NCBI RefSeq assembly: GCF_030547685.1
Contig: NZ_JAUOQM010000020.1
Span: 36,399 to 100,398 of the forward strand
Length of the DNA stretch: 64,000 nucleotides
Source of the DNA: Gilvimarinus sp. 2_MG-2023
Lineage (GTDB): Bacteria > Pseudomonadota > Gammaproteobacteria > Pseudomonadales > Cellvibrionaceae
Reading direction: 5' to 3'
Shown here: one piece after another, positions 7,853 to 20,612 of the stretch
Layout: each line of letters starts with the position of its first letter
Numbering within the stretch: the stretch's first letter is position 1
Translations under genes and position numbers: made by a program
The notes under the pieces: generated by a model
Seen by the model: the letters and a program-made list of their open reading frames with translations, nothing else
What the model was told of the DNA's origin: nothing
Databases searched by the model: none

Positions 7853-9184
7853 TCATCGAGAAGCACAAAAGCCGATAGAAGAGTCAGTCTGTCCAGGTTG
7901 TAGCGTGTTATTCCAGGAAAGGCCCGACAGAGTGAGTGCAGATCCACTTTGATTATAAATGCCATTCCACAAGTTATTGATAGTACCTTCAACTTCAAGA
8001 TCAACTGCCCACAATTCAGCGCTGCTACCACTATTTGTTATGAGAATGTTTGCACAGTAGCCGCTACCCCAATCATTGTTGATGGTATATATCGCGGTCA
8101 CGTCGTCAATATTTGAAGATGAGGAGTCTGCCTCTTTTACAGATAGTTGTAATACAGGATTTGAATGCAGTTGTGTATTGGCAGCATATTCATCGCTGGA
8201 ATAACGCAAGCACAGGTAGTTTTGGTTGAAATCTTCAAGCTCGATACTCGTTTCATCTAATTGAATTTCATGAGTCCCGAGGCCAAGGGAAGTTGGATTG
8301 TAATTGCCCAAATATATGCCGTGATCTGCTGCGGCTTCACTGTCCAGGAAGTGTTGAAAATTCAGCAAATCAATTTCCACATTACTGGTATTGTTAGAAA
8401 ACCCCGCCACATACAAACTAATAGAGGCATCTACGACCTCGGTAAGCTGAGTGTCTACATAATGACAAGCAATAGAAACTTCTTTTAAAGCATTGAATGT
8501 CCTCACACTGAGGGAGCTGGGATTTTCTGTGATCTCCTCAAAAATTCCATCAACGTCGTTGTCTATCAGTTTTGTGCTTAAAGAAGAGGCAATATTTAAA
8601 TTCTCAGCCTCACTGGGCGGTGCCTCCACTACGGTCATTTCAAGTGAAGGGTTCGCTTGTAGCTGTGTGTTCACGGAACTCGCACTTGCCTCAAAACGTA
8701 AGCATAGATATGAGTTATCATTAAACTGGACTGTATTCAATGTGTCGGAATCTAAGCTAATGCTGTGAGAGCCTAATCCGAGAGCGGTCGGATCGTAGGA
8801 CGCTATAGTTATTGCCGGGGAAACTGTACCTTCTGGAAAAAATGCAGAGCTACTACTAAACGCGTTAATATTTACTGGGTTACTATTGCTCGTATAACCT
8901 GCAATTTGAATAGACAGTGCTGCGCTGTTAACATCGTAACTGTCCCCCTCAAAATAGTAGCAGGCAGTTGAAACTTCCTGAAGTATCGAATCAAATTTTC
9001 TTACACTCAATGAGCTCGGCTGCTCAGAAATGGTTTCGAAATCTCCATTTGAATCACTATCCAAAAACTTCGCACTCCCTTCGGGGTACAACAATACCAA
9101 ATCCTCTCCAGTGGCAAATTGCGCAAGTGTCAGCATCAAAGCTAGTGAGAGTATTAGGGGGTAAACTCTAATGGTTGATATCAT
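7853..9184 (-). CDS. Secreted protein with tandem duplicated domain and C-terminal CBM2-like module
   Basis: A 443-residue protein with an N-terminal signal peptide (hydrophobic core to about residue 26). Two homologous blocks follow, about residues 33-190 and 200-350. Each has a D-x-DxDGxFE start, PSSLSVR, EVS-x-AC, YLCLR and NTQLxxNPxLxxxV. The last 85 residues resemble a family 2 carbohydrate-binding module: YTINNDWGSGYCANI, two spaced aromatic tryptophans, LSWN and LQPGQT. Cellulose or chitin binding is expected from the CBM2 family. I do not recognise the duplicated domain, and no catalytic module is visible. A ribosome site AAGGA lies 8 bases before the ATG. Two cysteines near the CBM ends could form the usual disulfide. 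Confidence 0.8.
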   Translation of the reverse strand: MISTIRVYPLILSLALMLTLAQFATGEDLVLLYPEGSAKFLDSDSNGDFETISEQPSSLSVRKFDSILQEVSTACYYFEGDSYDVNSAALSIQIAGYTSNSNPVNINAFSSSSAFFPEGTVSPAITIASYDPTALGLGSHSISLDSDTLNTVQFNDNSYLCLRFEASASSVNTQLQANPSLEMTVVEAPPSEAENLNIASSLSTKLIDNDVDGIFEEITENPSSLSVRTFNALKEVSIACHYVDTQLTEVVDASISLYVAGFSNNTSNVEIDLLNFQHFLDSEAAADHGIYLGNYNPTSLGLGTHEIQLDETSIELEDFNQNYLCLRYSSDEYAANTQLHSNPVLQLSVKEADSSSSNIDDVTAIYTINNDWGSGYCANILITNSGSSAELWAVDLEVEGTINNLWNGIYNQSGSALTLSGLSWNNTLQPGQTDSSIGFCASR

Positions 9185-9640
9185 TATTAATTCCTTTTTA
9201 ATTTAATATTAAGATTGATCTGTGTTACGTACAAGTTGTGTGCATATGGGGATAGAAAGTACACACCACAATTTGTCCTTTTGCGGAAGCATTATACGCA
9301 AAATACTCTCATTTGTTGGCCGCTCAAATTCAGCTCAATTCCTCATTATCACTGTCGAATCAATATATCGGGCAGGCACAATTTGGCGCGTTCCGTGCCT
9401 GTCCAGAAAATTTATGGGTGTTTTAGGCGGTCAGATGGGGATCTCATTAGGGCGCGAAGACAACACATTTTATGCCGCCTTACAGACGCCGGATATATGT
9501 CTTCGTTACCGCCATCTTGGTTAAATGCCGGTTAATCAGGACGTGAGGTGTTAAGTTACAATCAATTTCTCAAATGATTTTAAGAAAAAGGGATTTATTT
9601 GTTTGACAGTCGTGGAGCGTCCATATATGTCCTATTTTTT
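9185..9640. other. Non-coding stretch upstream of the CBM2 gene
   Basis: No convincing gene. Two overlapping plus frames of about 100 codons exist at 9215-9535 but look non-biological and lack ribosome sites. A possible minus-strand -10 box TATAAT (9291-9296) could serve the CBM2 gene, but no good -35 is visible. The part near 9550-9640 is AT-rich decayed sequence beyond the Rhs remnant. Confidence 0.4.
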
Positions 9641-9790
9641 ATTTCTATTTTTTCCAGAGAAACGAAATGGCTGCTCAACAATACTCACAGTTTCGGTCAG
9701 CTCACCGAAGGGCGTGTAATCGGCTTGCCACACCACGGTGAGAGGCATTGGTCAGCGCCCTGGGTGTGCTTAAGTGATCATTACGGTAGG
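9641..9790 (-). pseudogene. Rhs core remnant, frameshifted
   Basis: Reading the minus strand from 9790 gives YRNDHLSTPRALTNAS. After a shift it continues VVWQADYTPFGELTET and QPFRF, the same block as in the Rhs fragment at 6892-7545 and clearly homologous at the base level. Relative to that copy two bases are missing near 9740 (GGTGAGAGG against AGTGCCAGAGG), which breaks the frame. After QPFRFSG the similarity stops and the frame ends near 9641. Confidence 0.7.
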
Positions 9791-9822
9791 AGAAACAAGG
9801 GGCAGCCCCTAATTATTTGGTA

Positions 9823-10173
9823 TTACTCTGGAGAAACCTCTCCCGCTAAGTCTTCCGTTTTTTGTTTAATACTTTTCTTTCTGAGAAAGAAGATAACAAG
9901 CAATAAAATCCAACCGATAAGAGGCATTACTAAAGGCGAAATAACCACCGCCAAAAGTCCTATTGAAGCCTCCCTTACTGGCCTTGGCGATGTAATTGAA
10001 AAAAAATAAGCCAATGTCCATATCACGAAATACGCCAAATTTGCCCCGATTGCTTTAGTAAGGCTGATATTTGCCACTTCCGGCATTGCTACATAAACTA
10101 AATATCGAGTGACAATAAGATAGGCTACGCCTATGAACATAAGCATATGCACTGTTAACTTTTTAGAATCCAT
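9823..10173 (-). CDS. Small membrane protein of unknown function
   Basis: From ATG 10173, preceded by AAGGAAG at 9 bases, the product is 116 residues with three to four hydrophobic segments (VHMLMFIGVAYLIV; ANLAYFVIWTLAYFF; SIGLLAVVISPLVMPLIGWILLLVIFF). The C-terminal tail is charged and cytoplasmic. A TTG 7 codons upstream is less likely. I do not recognise the family. Lying directly beside an Rhs remnant, it could be an orphan immunity protein, but nothing in the sequence proves it. Confidence 0.55.
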   Translation of the reverse strand: MDSKKLTVHMLMFIGVAYLIVTRYLVYVAMPEVANISLTKAIGANLAYFVIWTLAYFFSITSPRPVREASIGLLAVVISPLVMPLIGWILLLVIFFLRKKSIKQKTEDLAGEVSPE

Positions 10174-10273
10174 TTTAAAGAACTTCCTTAGCAAAAAATC
10201 TAGTTAATCACTGGGTATCAATAAAGTCAAACACCCCTCTGACATTTATTCTTTTCTCTCCCCAAAAAACCAT

Positions 10274-10305
10274 AAAAAAAGGCCACGCAATACGTGACCC
10301 TTTTT
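10274..10305 (-). terminator. Probable terminator of ssb
   Basis: GGCCACG (10281-10287) pairs with CGTGACC (10293-10299) with one mismatch, flanked by A7 and T5, so it would also work on the plus strand. It lies 43 bases beyond the ssb stop. Confidence 0.7.
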
Positions 10306-10347
10306 AATCTTAGAAACATTTTTTACAATTAAGGTCTTAGGTGACCT

Positions 10348-10923
10348 CTAAAAAGGAATCTCATCATCAAACGAGTCAAACCCACCGGCGGGCTGTTGTG
10401 GCGCTTGCTGAGGAGGCTGCTGAGGTGCTTGCTGCGGTGGCTGGCCCTGTGGCTGGTTATAGCCGCCTTGGTTTTGGGGTGCCTGGTTTTGGGGTGCCTG
10501 TTGTGGCGCTTGATTTTGCCCGCCGTAGTTTTGGCCACCGCCTTGGTTGTAGCTGTCTTGATTGTAGCCTGAGTTGTCGCCACCGCGAGAGTCGAGCATT
10601 TGCATTTCACCAGCCACAATCTCGGTGGTGTAGCGATCTTGACCGTCTTGGCCCTGCCACTTGCGAGTGCGCAGTGAGCCTTCGATATACACCTTGGAGC
10701 CTTTGCGCAGATACTCACCGGCAATTTCGGCCAGGCGGTTAAAAAATACTACGCGGTGCCACTCGGTGCGCTCTTGCGGCTGACCGGTGTTTTTGTCTTT
10801 CCAGGACTCGGAGGTCGCGACGCTGATATTGGTGACGGCGCCACCGGAGGGCATAAACTTGGTTTCTGGGTCTTGCCCCAGATTACCGACCAAAATGACC
10901 TTATTAATGCCGCGCGATGCCAT
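10348..10923 (-). CDS. ssb: Single-stranded DNA-binding protein
   Basis: Binds and protects single-stranded DNA and recruits repair and replication proteins. The 191-residue product has the N-terminal OB fold ([47 protein letters not shown]) to about residue 110. A long Gln/Pro/Gly/Asn-rich linker follows, then the acidic tip DDEIPF that docks partner proteins. A ribosome site AGGAGA precedes the ATG. It lies 100 bases downstream of yajR on the same strand, an arrangement with uvrA that I know from other gammaproteobacteria. Confidence 0.97.
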   Translation of the reverse strand: MASRGINKVILVGNLGQDPETKFMPSGGAVTNISVATSESWKDKNTGQPQERTEWHRVVFFNRLAEIAGEYLRKGSKVYIEGSLRTRKWQGQDGQDRYTTEIVAGEMQMLDSRGGDNSGYNQDSYNQGGGQNYGGQNQAPQQAPQNQAPQNQGGYNQPQGQPPQQAPQQPPQQAPQQPAGGFDSFDDEIPF

Positions 10924-11023
10924 ATCGTTCTCCTGAAGTTCTCGTGTCTTTTTCGAATGGTTGGTTCAATATATCGGGTGTTGAGCTTACACTATTGCAG
11001 CCGCTATCACTATAACGCTGGTC

Positions 11024-12382
11024 TCAGAGCCCCAGCAGCCGATTGATTTCGGTGCGATTAACGCCGGCGGAATCCACCTTGAGATAGACCATATCCTCGC
11101 TCGGCACCACCAATATTTCGGCCACCGCTTCGACCCCCGCCAGCTTTTGCTCAATCTCTTCTGCGCTGCGACCGGCCAAGGGAAAGAGCATGCTGGCGAG
11201 ATACCGCGGGGGCGACATCGACCGGGCCACCAACCACCACAGGGCAACCACCAGTGCGCACAGCGCCAACACCCAAAACACGCCCGCCAACTGCAACACC
11301 ACGCCGCCCAATGCACCGCCACAAAAAGCACCGGCAAATTGAGCCGTGGAGTAAATGCCCGTGGCCGTGCCCTTGGAGCCCGCCGGCGCCATTTTGCTCA
11401 CCAGAGACGGCAAAGTCGCCTCCAATAAGTTAAACGCCATAAAAAACCCGAACAAGCCAATGAGCCACCACACCATTGCTTTTGGCGCCAACATGAGCCA
11501 GACCAGCGATAGCCCTATCAACCCAATGGCCAACAAAAACACGGGTTTTATCTGGCGGCGTTTTTCGGCAACAATAATAAATGGCAGCATGGCCAAAAAG
11601 GACAATCCCAGAATAGGTAAATACACCCACCAATGGTGGGCCCGAGCCAAACCCAGAGGGCCATTGAGCACCACCGGCACCACCACAAAGCTGGCCATCA
11701 GGACAAAATGCAGCGCAAATATACCGGCATTTAGGCGCAGTAGTTCTTTGTTTTGCAAGGTATGCCAGAGTAGTTGCGGCACGGCCCCGGATTCGCGGCG
11801 ACGCTTCAAACTGGGAGCAACCGAGGGTACCAAAAACACGACAACAAAGATCCCGACTAGGCCGAGCGCAGCGGTCACCCAAAAAATCAGGCTCAACCCA
11901 CCCAGACCGGCCAGGGCCGGCCCCAAAACCAACGCCAGTGCGAAAGACACCCCAATGCTGGCGCCAATACTGGCCATGGCTTTAGTGCGATTTTCGTCGG
12001 CGGTCAAATCGGTGACCAGAGCCATCACAGCACTGGCGATGGCTCCCCCCCCTTGCAGTAAACGCCCCAGAATTAAGCCCCATACCGAGTCGGCCAGTGC
12101 GGCAATGACTGAGCCTGCGATAAAAATCAGCAAGCCGCCAATAATAACGGGCTTGCGACCAATTTTGTCGGACAAAACACCAAAGGGGATTTGCAGCAAG
12201 GCCTGTGAGGCTCCGTAAGCGCCCAGCGCCAACCCCAACAGGGCGGCACTGGCGCCGGTATAGCTCTCGCCGTACAGGGTGAGCACCGGCAGCACCATAA
12301 ACAGCCCCAGCATGCGAAACGCATACAGCGAGGCCAGCGCCGAGACTGTGCGGCGCTCAAAGGTGGACGGATTGGGGCTCAA
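11024..12382 (-). CDS. yajR: MFS transporter of the YajR type
   Basis: A 452-residue major facilitator transporter with 12 predicted membrane segments. The MFS motif A appears as GVLSDKIGRKP (about residues 68-78). The last 65 or so residues form a soluble ferredoxin-like (YAM) domain ending TEINRLLGL, the distinguishing mark of YajR, and length and motifs along the chain agree with E. coli YajR (454). The transported substrate is not established. Divergent from uvrA and upstream of ssb on the same strand. Confidence 0.88.
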   Translation of the reverse strand: MSPNPSTFERRTVSALASLYAFRMLGLFMVLPVLTLYGESYTGASAALLGLALGAYGASQALLQIPFGVLSDKIGRKPVIIGGLLIFIAGSVIAALADSVWGLILGRLLQGGGAIASAVMALVTDLTADENRTKAMASIGASIGVSFALALVLGPALAGLGGLSLIFWVTAALGLVGIFVVVFLVPSVAPSLKRRRESGAVPQLLWHTLQNKELLRLNAGIFALHFVLMASFVVVPVVLNGPLGLARAHHWWVYLPILGLSFLAMLPFIIVAEKRRQIKPVFLLAIGLIGLSLVWLMLAPKAMVWWLIGLFGFFMAFNLLEATLPSLVSKMAPAGSKGTATGIYSTAQFAGAFCGGALGGVVLQLAGVFWVLALCALVVALWWLVARSMSPPRYLASMLFPLAGRSAEEIEQKLAGVEAVAEILVVPSEDMVYLKVDSAGVNRTEINRLLGL

Positions 12383-12513
12383 AGCTAACCTATCGTGTTA
12401 TGGCAGCGCGATTGGAAGACTCTTGATACGCCGCGAAAGAGCGGAATTCTACCACCACTATCGCGACCAACCAATCACTGAAACTACACAATACAGATGC
12501 AGCGCTCATGCCG

Positions 12514-12519
12514 TATAAT
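12514..12519 (+). promoter_or_regulatory. Candidate -10 box of uvrA
   Basis: A perfect TATAAT at 12514-12519 would place the transcript start near 12526. That excludes upstream in-frame ATG codons and supports the TTG start at 12554. No convincing -35 element or LexA operator (CTGT-N8-ACAG) is visible between 12383 and 12553. Confidence 0.5.
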
Positions 12520-12553
12520 GATGGGTTTTCCGACGTCCCCACAGGTGAGCTTT

Positions 12554-15409
12554 TTGGATACGATTTTTGTACGCGGCGCCCGCACTCATAATTTAAAGAA
12601 TATCGACTTGGATATTCCCCGCGATAAGCTGGTGGTCATTACCGGTTTATCGGGCTCGGGTAAATCGTCTCTGGCGTTTGACACTCTATACGCCGAGGGC
12701 CAGCGCCGCTACGTCGAATCGCTCTCCACCTATGCCCGCCAGTTTTTGTCGATGATGGAAAAACCCGACGTCGACCATGTTGAGGGTTTGAGCCCCGCCA
12801 TTTCCATCGAGCAAAAGTCCACCTCGCACAACCCGCGCTCTACCGTGGGCACCATTACCGAGATATACGATTACCTGCGTTTGCTGTTTGCCCGGGTGGG
12901 CGAGCCGCGCTGCCCCACGCACAAACAGCCGCTGGCCGCGCAAACCATTAGCGAAATGGTGGATACCGTACTGGCTCTGCCCGAAGGCACTAAGCTGATG
13001 CTGATGGCACCGGTGGTGCGCGACCGCAAAGGTGAGCACTTACACACCTTGGAGAGTTTGCAGCGCGATGGCTTTATTCGTGCTCGCATCGACGGCATTC
13101 TGGTTGACCTAGATGATGCCCCAGAGCTGGATAAAAAGAAAAAACACACCATTGAAGTGGTGGTCGACCGCTTTAAAGTGCGCGACGATTTACAAGTGCG
13201 CCTGGCGGAGTCATTCGAAACGGCACTGAATTTATCGGAAGGGCTGGTCAGCATCAGCTATATGGACGGTGAGCAAGACGACCGGCTGTTCAGCGCCAAA
13301 CACGCCTGCCCAGTGTGTGACTACAGCTTGAGCGAGCTGGAACCGCGCTTGTTCTCGTTTAACAATCCCGCCGGCGCCTGCCCCACCTGTGATGGCCTGG
13401 GGATTAAACAATTTTTCGATGAGAGCAAGGTTGTACTCTTTCCCGAGGCGCCCCTGTCGCAAGGAGCCATTCGCGGCTGGGATAAACGCAACATTTATTA
13501 CTTCCATATGCTGACGGCACTGGCCGAGCACTACGGCTTTGATGTCGACACTCCCTGGAACGAATTACAGGCCGAACACCGCAAGGTGATTCTCACCGGT
13601 TCCGGCAGCGAATCCATCAGCTTTAACTACGTCAATGAGCGCGGCGATGTGATTAAGCGCAATCACACCTTTGAAGGGGTGGTGCCTAACCTAGAGCGGC
13701 GCTACCGCGACACCGAATCGGCCAGTGTGCGCGAAGAGCTGGCCAAGTATTTATCCACCCAGCACTGTCCCAGCTGCCATGGCGCTCGCCTTCGCGAATC
13801 CGCACGCAACGTGTTTGTCGATGAAAAGACCTTGCCCGAGCTGGCAGATATGCCGGTGGGTGAAGCTCAAACCTATTTCACTCAACTGACGTTCGAGGGT
13901 GCCAAAGCCGGCATCGCCGATAAAATTCTAAAAGAGTTGCGCGATCGCTTCCAATTTTTGGTAGATGTCGGGCTAAATTACCTCACCCTGAGCCGCAGCG
14001 CCGATACGCTTTCTGGCGGGGAAGCCCAACGCATTCGATTGGCCAGCCAAATTGGTGCGGGCCTTGTGGGCGTGATGTACATTCTCGACGAGCCCTCCAT
14101 CGGCCTGCACCAGCGCGACAACGAACGCCTATTGAAAACCCTGACCCACCTGCGCGACTTAGGCAACACGGTGATTGTGGTTGAGCACGATGAAGACGCC
14201 ATACGCCTGGCTGACCATGTGATTGATATTGGCCCGGGCGCGGGGGTTCACGGCGGCGAAGTCATTGCCGAGGGTACCGTGAACGACATTATGGCCAATC
14301 AGAACTCTCTGACCGGCCAGTACCTATCAGGCGGCAAAGAAATTGCCGTGCCCACAAAGCGCGTCAAAGCCGACGCCAAGCGCACTCTAAGCCTAACCGG
14401 TGCCCGCGGCAACAATCTGCAAAATATCGATTTAACACTGCCCTTGGGGCTGATGACTTGCGTCACCGGTGTGTCCGGCTCGGGCAAGTCCACCTTGATT
14501 AACGCCACGCTTTACCCGGTAGCCGCCACCGAGCTCAACGGCGCCACGACCTTAAAGCCCGCCGATTTCGACACCATAGAGGGCATGGACCAGCTGGACA
14601 AATGCGTCGACATTGACCAGAGCCCCATCGGCCGTACGCCGCGCTCCAACCCCGCCACCTACACGGGTATTTTTACTCCGGTGCGCGAACTGTTTGCCGG
14701 CACTCAAGAGGCCCGATCGCGCGGCTACAAGCCTGGGCGCTTTAGCTTTAATGTCAAAGGCGGCCGCTGCGAGGCCTGCCAGGGTGATGGGGTCACCAAG
14801 GTGGAAATGCACTTTTTACCGGATGTGTACGTCCCCTGCGATGTCTGTAAAGGCAAGCGCTACAACCGCGAAACTCTGGAGATCAAATACAAAGGCAAAA
14901 ATATCCACGAGGTATTGGAGCTCACCATCGAAGAGGGGCGCGAATTTTTCGACGCCATACCGGCGGTGGCCAAAAAGCTACAAACCCTAATGGATGTGGG
15001 CCTGAGTTATATTCGCCTGGGGCAGGCAGCCACCACCCTTTCGGGCGGTGAAGCACAACGGGTGAAGCTGGCCAAAGAGCTGTCCAAACGCGATACCGGC
15101 CAAACCCTGTATATTTTGGACGAACCCACCACCGGCCTACACTTTGCCGATATTCAGCTGCTGCTGGATGTGCTGCACCGCCTGCGCAACGACGGCAACA
15201 CGATTGTGGTGATTGAGCACAACCTGGACGTCATCAAAACCGCGGACTATATCGTCGATCTGGGCCCCGAGGGCGGCAGCGGCGGCGGCCAGATTATCGC
15301 CACCGGCACCCCGGAAGAAGTCGCCAAAAATAAAAAATCCCACACAGGCCACTTTTTGGCACCCATGCTCAAAGCGGCACGGCAAAAAAACCAAGCCAAA
15401 ACACCCTAA
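12554..15409 (+). CDS. uvrA: Excinuclease ABC subunit A
   Basis: Damage-recognition ATPase of nucleotide excision repair. The protein starts [14 protein letters not shown] at TTG 12554, 951 residues, with AGGTGAG 4 bases upstream. A longer reading from 12497 adds 19 residues without family support. It has two ABC ATPase halves with Walker [10 protein letters not shown] and GVSGSGKST, signature LSGGEAQR twice, and two zinc modules (CPVC-CPTC and CEAC-CDVC). Divergent from yajR. An imperfect 13-bp hairpin follows the stop. Confidence 0.97.
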   Translation: MDTIFVRGARTHNLKNIDLDIPRDKLVVITGLSGSGKSSLAFDTLYAEGQRRYVESLSTYARQFLSMMEKPDVDHVEGLSPAISIEQKSTSHNPRSTVGTITEIYDYLRLLFARVGEPRCPTHKQPLAAQTISEMVDTVLALPEGTKLMLMAPVVRDRKGEHLHTLESLQRDGFIRARIDGILVDLDDAPELDKKKKHTIEVVVDRFKVRDDLQVRLAESFETALNLSEGLVSISYMDGEQDDRLFSAKHACPVCDYSLSELEPRLFSFNNPAGACPTCDGLGIKQFFDESKVVLFPEAPLSQGAIRGWDKRNIYYFHMLTALAEHYGFDVDTPWNELQAEHRKVILTGSGSESISFNYVNERGDVIKRNHTFEGVVPNLERRYRDTESASVREELAKYLSTQHCPSCHGARLRESARNVFVDEKTLPELADMPVGEAQTYFTQLTFEGAKAGIADKILKELRDRFQFLVDVGLNYLTLSRSADTLSGGEAQRIRLASQIGAGLVGVMYILDEPSIGLHQRDNERLLKTLTHLRDLGNTVIVVEHDEDAIRLADHVIDIGPGAGVHGGEVIAEGTVNDIMANQNSLTGQYLSGGKEIAVPTKRVKADAKRTLSLTGARGNNLQNIDLTLPLGLMTCVTGVSGSGKSTLINATLYPVAATELNGATTLKPADFDTIEGMDQLDKCVDIDQSPIGRTPRSNPATYTGIFTPVRELFAGTQEARSRGYKPGRFSFNVKGGRCEACQGDGVTKVEMHFLPDVYVPCDVCKGKRYNRETLEIKYKGKNIHEVLELTIEEGREFFDAIPAVAKKLQTLMDVGLSYIRLGQAATTLSGGEAQRVKLAKELSKRDTGQTLYILDEPTTGLHFADIQLLLDVLHRLRNDGNTIVVIEHNLDVIKTADYIVDLGPEGGSGGGQIIATGTPEEVAKNKKSHTGHFLAPMLKAARQKNQAKTP

Positions 15410-15422
15410 GATACACCACCGC

Positions 15423-15462
15423 CACTTGGGCCGGGCATAGAGTAAATATCCCGGCCTAAGTG
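15423..15462 (+). terminator. Hairpin downstream of uvrA
   Basis: CACTTGGGCCGGG (15423-15435) pairs with CCCGGCCTAAGTG (15450-15462) with a single G-T pair. It lacks a T run, so termination is possible but not certain. Confidence 0.45.
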
Positions 15463-15479
15463 CGAACTTTGCCTCTTGC

Positions 15480-15488
15480 TGGTATAAT
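15480..15488 (+). promoter_or_regulatory. Extended -10 promoter candidate for icd
   Basis: TGGTATAAT is a perfect extended -10 (TGn-TATAAT) about 180 bases before the icd ATG. The -35 region is poor, as is usual for extended -10 promoters. It would give a leader of about 170 bases, in which I see no recognised riboswitch. Confidence 0.5.
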
Positions 15489-15553
15489 TCGCGCTCCTCC
15501 AATACAGAGGCTTATTGTCGTATTGATTGGCCATCACAAGTGGCCAATTTTAG

Positions 15554-17893
<2,340 letters not shown>

Positions 17894-17915
17894 ATCGCCT
17901 ACTTACCTTTGCTGA

Positions 17916-17945
17916 AAAACCGGAGCTCTGCTCCGGTTTTTTTTT
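17916..17945 (+). terminator. Terminator of icd
   Basis: AAAACCGGAG (17916-17925) and CTCCGGTTTT (17931-17940) form a perfect 10-bp stem with a 5-base loop, followed by more T to 17945. Confidence 0.92.
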
Positions 17946-18066
17946 GCCCCAAAAATACCGTCGTATACATTCATCGATAAATTCAATCAAACCCGCCTAA
18001 CCAGTCTGTGGGTGGACTCTGTTATTTACGCTAAGCTTGGTCGAAAGACGTAGAAAGGAGTAAATC

Positions 18067-19038
18067 ATGGGCTTATTAGTAGAAGGCCAGTGGCAAGACC
18101 GTTGGTACGACACGCAAAAGAGCGGCGGCAAATTTGTCCGCCAAGAAGCCACTTTTCGTCATTGGATTACTGCCGACGGTAGCGCTGGCCCCAAGGGTGG
18201 AGATGGCTTTAGAGCCGAAAAAGGGCGTTACCACTTATATGTTTCTTACGCCTGCCCCTGGGCACACCGAACGTTAATTTTCCGCGCCCTTAAGGGTTTA
18301 ACCGACTGGATCGGTGTTTCAGTCGTCCACCCACTAATGCAAGACAACGGCTGGACGTTTAACCCCAATGAAAAAGTCGTACCAGACCCTATTCACAACG
18401 CTCAATATCTATACCAAATTTACACCGCCGACACCCCGGACTTTACCGGTCGTGTGACCGTACCTTTACTGTGGGATAAACAACTAAAGCGCATTGTCAG
18501 CAATGAATCAGCGGATATTATTCGCATGTTCAATCAAGCGTTTGACCACCTAGGCGCCGCTCAAGGCGACTATTACCCGCAAGCTTTACACAGCGAGATC
18601 AACAGCGTTAATAACAGGGTTTACCACACCGTCAACAACGGCGTTTATCGGGCAGGCTTTGCCACCACTCAAGAAGCTTATAACGAGGCCGTTAGCGAGC
18701 TGTTTGACAGCCTAGAGTGGCTAGAGGGAATTCTGTCGCGCAACCGCTACTTAACCGGGTATAAGATTACAGAGGCAGACTGGCGGCTTTTTACCACACT
18801 CATCCGGTTCGACGCCGTTTACCACGGCCACTTTAAATGCAATTTAAAACAAATTGCCAACTACCCTAACCTATCAGCTTATATGCGCGAGTTGTACCAA
18901 TGGCCTGGGGTAGCCGACACTGTGCACTTTGACCATATCAAATCACACTATTATCAAAGCCACACAACCATTAATCCCACAGGCATAGTGCCTAAAGGGC
19001 CTATTCTCGATTTAAACGCAGCACACGGGCGCGATTAA
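18067..19038 (+). CDS. yqjG: Glutathionyl-hydroquinone reductase (YqjG/ECM4 type GST)
   Basis: Reduces glutathionyl-hydroquinones using a catalytic cysteine (Xi-class glutathione transferase). The 323-residue protein has the conserved SYACPWAHR with C63 in the thioredoxin-like domain, the VPLLWD and SNESADIIR glutathione-binding stretches, and the GST C-terminal helical domain with YLTGYKITEADWRLF. E. coli YqjG is 328 residues. A ribosome site AAAGGAG precedes the ATG. It is transcribed alone and converges on rplQ. Confidence 0.92.
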   Translation: MGLLVEGQWQDRWYDTQKSGGKFVRQEATFRHWITADGSAGPKGGDGFRAEKGRYHLYVSYACPWAHRTLIFRALKGLTDWIGVSVVHPLMQDNGWTFNPNEKVVPDPIHNAQYLYQIYTADTPDFTGRVTVPLLWDKQLKRIVSNESADIIRMFNQAFDHLGAAQGDYYPQALHSEINSVNNRVYHTVNNGVYRAGFATTQEAYNEAVSELFDSLEWLEGILSRNRYLTGYKITEADWRLFTTLIRFDAVYHGHFKCNLKQIANYPNLSAYMRELYQWPGVADTVHFDHIKSHYYQSHTTINPTGIVPKGPILDLNAAHGRD

Positions 19039-19084
19039 ACCCATCGCGAAAGGCCATTTGAAACAAAAAATCCACACGCACAAA

Positions 19085-19118
19085 AACACAAAAAGCCGGC
19101 AAGCCGGCTTTTTGTGTT
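19085..19118. terminator. Bidirectional terminator between yqjG and rplQ
   Basis: A perfect 16-bp stem (19085-19100 with 19103-19118, core AAAAGCCGGC/GCCGGCTTTT) with a 2-base apparent loop. It lies between two converging stops and ends both the yqjG transcript and the alpha operon. Confidence 0.92.
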
Positions 19119-19137
19119 TGCGATGAGAAAGTCGGTG

Positions 19138-19524
19138 TTACTCGACTTCTGCCGCTTCTTCAACTGCAGGACGATCAACCAACTCGACGTAAGCCATGGT
19201 AGCTTTGTCGCCGGTACGCAGACCGCACTTCATAATACGCAGGTAGCCACCAGGACGTGACTCGTAGCGTGGGCCCAGCTCGGCAAACAACTTACCTACC
19301 GCTTTTGGGTTACGCAGACGAGCAAACGCTAAACGGCGATTGGCTACGCTGTCGCTCTTTGCCAAGGTAATCAGAGGCTCAGCGTAACGACGCAGCTCTT
19401 TTGCCTTAGGCAAAGTGGTTTTAATCAGTTCGTGCTCAACCAGTGACGCTGTCATGTTGCGAAACATGGCTTTGCGATGTGAACTGTTACGATTCAGTTG
19501 ACGGCCACTATGACGATGACGCAT
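19138..19524 (-). CDS. rplQ: 50S ribosomal protein bL17
   Basis: 128 residues; begins [20 protein letters not shown], the invariant L17 start, with [19 protein letters not shown] following. The acidic C-terminal tail (EEAAEVE) is an ordinary extension. Last gene of the alpha operon, 72 bases after rpoA, ended by the bidirectional terminator. Confidence 0.98.
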   Translation of the reverse strand: MRHRHSGRQLNRNSSHRKAMFRNMTASLVEHELIKTTLPKAKELRRYAEPLITLAKSDSVANRRLAFARLRNPKAVGKLFAELGPRYESRPGGYLRIMKCGLRTGDKATMAYVELVDRPAVEEAAEVE

Positions 19525-19596
19525 GACGCTAAATCCTTCACTTATGATTGCTTCACAGCAATCTCGTTAACCCGCGCAAACGCGGGACTGAATTAA

Positions 19597-20592
19597 TTAG
19601 TCTTCGTTGCGCAGGCTGGCGGGTGGCCAGTTTTCCAAACGCATACCGAGAGACAAACCGCGCGAGGCAAGTACGTCTTTGATCTCGGTCAGAGACTTTT
19701 TACCCAAGTTCGGAGTTTTTAACAGCTCAACTTCTGTGCGCTGAATCAAATCACCGATGTAGTAGATATTTTCCGCTTTTAGGCAGTTGGCCGAACGAAC
19801 GGTCAGCTCCAGATCATCCACCGGACGCAACAGAACAGGATCAATCGCCTCTTCTTTTTCTTCCGGTTGTGACTGGCTTTCACCTTCGAGGTCAACAAAC
19901 ACCGCCAGCTGCTGCTGGAGGATAGTCGCTGCACGACGGATAGCTTCTTCGGGGTCCAGGGTACCGTTGGTCTCCAGATCCAAAATCAGTTTATCCAGAT
20001 CGGTACGCTGCTCAACACGAGCGCTGTCTACACTGTAGGCAACACGACGCACTGGGCTGTAAGAAGCGTCCAATTGCAGACGACCAATTGCGCGGTTTTC
20101 ATCTTCCTCCTGACGACGGGCGTCAGCAGGCTGATAACCACGACCGCGAGCAACGGTTAAACGCATGCTTACGGTGGTGTCGCCAGTAATGTTGCAGATC
20201 ACGTGCTCGGGGTTTTTAATCTCGATTTCGTGGTCTACTTGGATATCACCGGCAGTGACGACACCCGGACCTTTTTTGGTCAGGGTCAGAACTGCCTGAT
20301 CCTTGCCGTGCATAACAACGGCGACGCCTTTCAGGTTAAGGAGGATTTCAATAACATCCTCACGTACACCTTCAATATCGCTGTACTCATGCAGCACACC
20401 GTCGATTTCGGCTTCCGTAATGGCACAACCGGCCATTGAGGAGAGCAGAATACGACGCAGCGCATTGCCCAGAGTATGTCCGAAACCACGTTCTAGCGGC
20501 TCCAGCACGACCTTGGCGTGGGTCGGGCCGTTTTCGGTTACGTCGATATGACGCGGAGTCAAAAATTCGTTTACTGCAGTCTGCATAGCCAC
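19597..20592 (-). CDS. rpoA: DNA-directed RNA polymerase subunit alpha
   Basis: 331 residues. The N-terminal dimerisation domain ([17 protein letters not shown]) assembles the polymerase core. An acidic linker at about residues 235-255 leads to the C-terminal domain with [12 protein letters not shown], the arginine that contacts UP elements and activators, and [11 protein letters not shown]. Standard alpha-operon position between rpsD and rplQ. Confidence 0.99.
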   Translation of the reverse strand: MAMQTAVNEFLTPRHIDVTENGPTHAKVVLEPLERGFGHTLGNALRRILLSSMAGCAITEAEIDGVLHEYSDIEGVREDVIEILLNLKGVAVVMHGKDQAVLTLTKKGPGVVTAGDIQVDHEIEIKNPEHVICNITGDTTVSMRLTVARGRGYQPADARRQEEDENRAIGRLQLDASYSPVRRVAYSVDSARVEQRTDLDKLILDLETNGTLDPEEAIRRAATILQQQLAVFVDLEGESQSQPEEKEEAIDPVLLRPVDDLELTVRSANCLKAENIYYIGDLIQRTEVELLKTPNLGKKSLTEIKDVLASRGLSLGMRLENWPPASLRNED

Positions 20593-20612
20593 ACCTGTTA
20601 ACGGTTAATCCC

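Noticed and set aside
9215..9535. Two overlapping plus frames of about 100 codons
   Set aside because: No ribosome site, no recognisable pattern, and the two frames compete for the same bases.
11355..12218. Long plus frame opposite yajR
   Set aside because: Antisense shadow of a well-supported transporter gene with biased composition.
12383..12553. LexA box upstream of uvrA
   Set aside because: No CTGT-N8-ACAG or close variant could be found.
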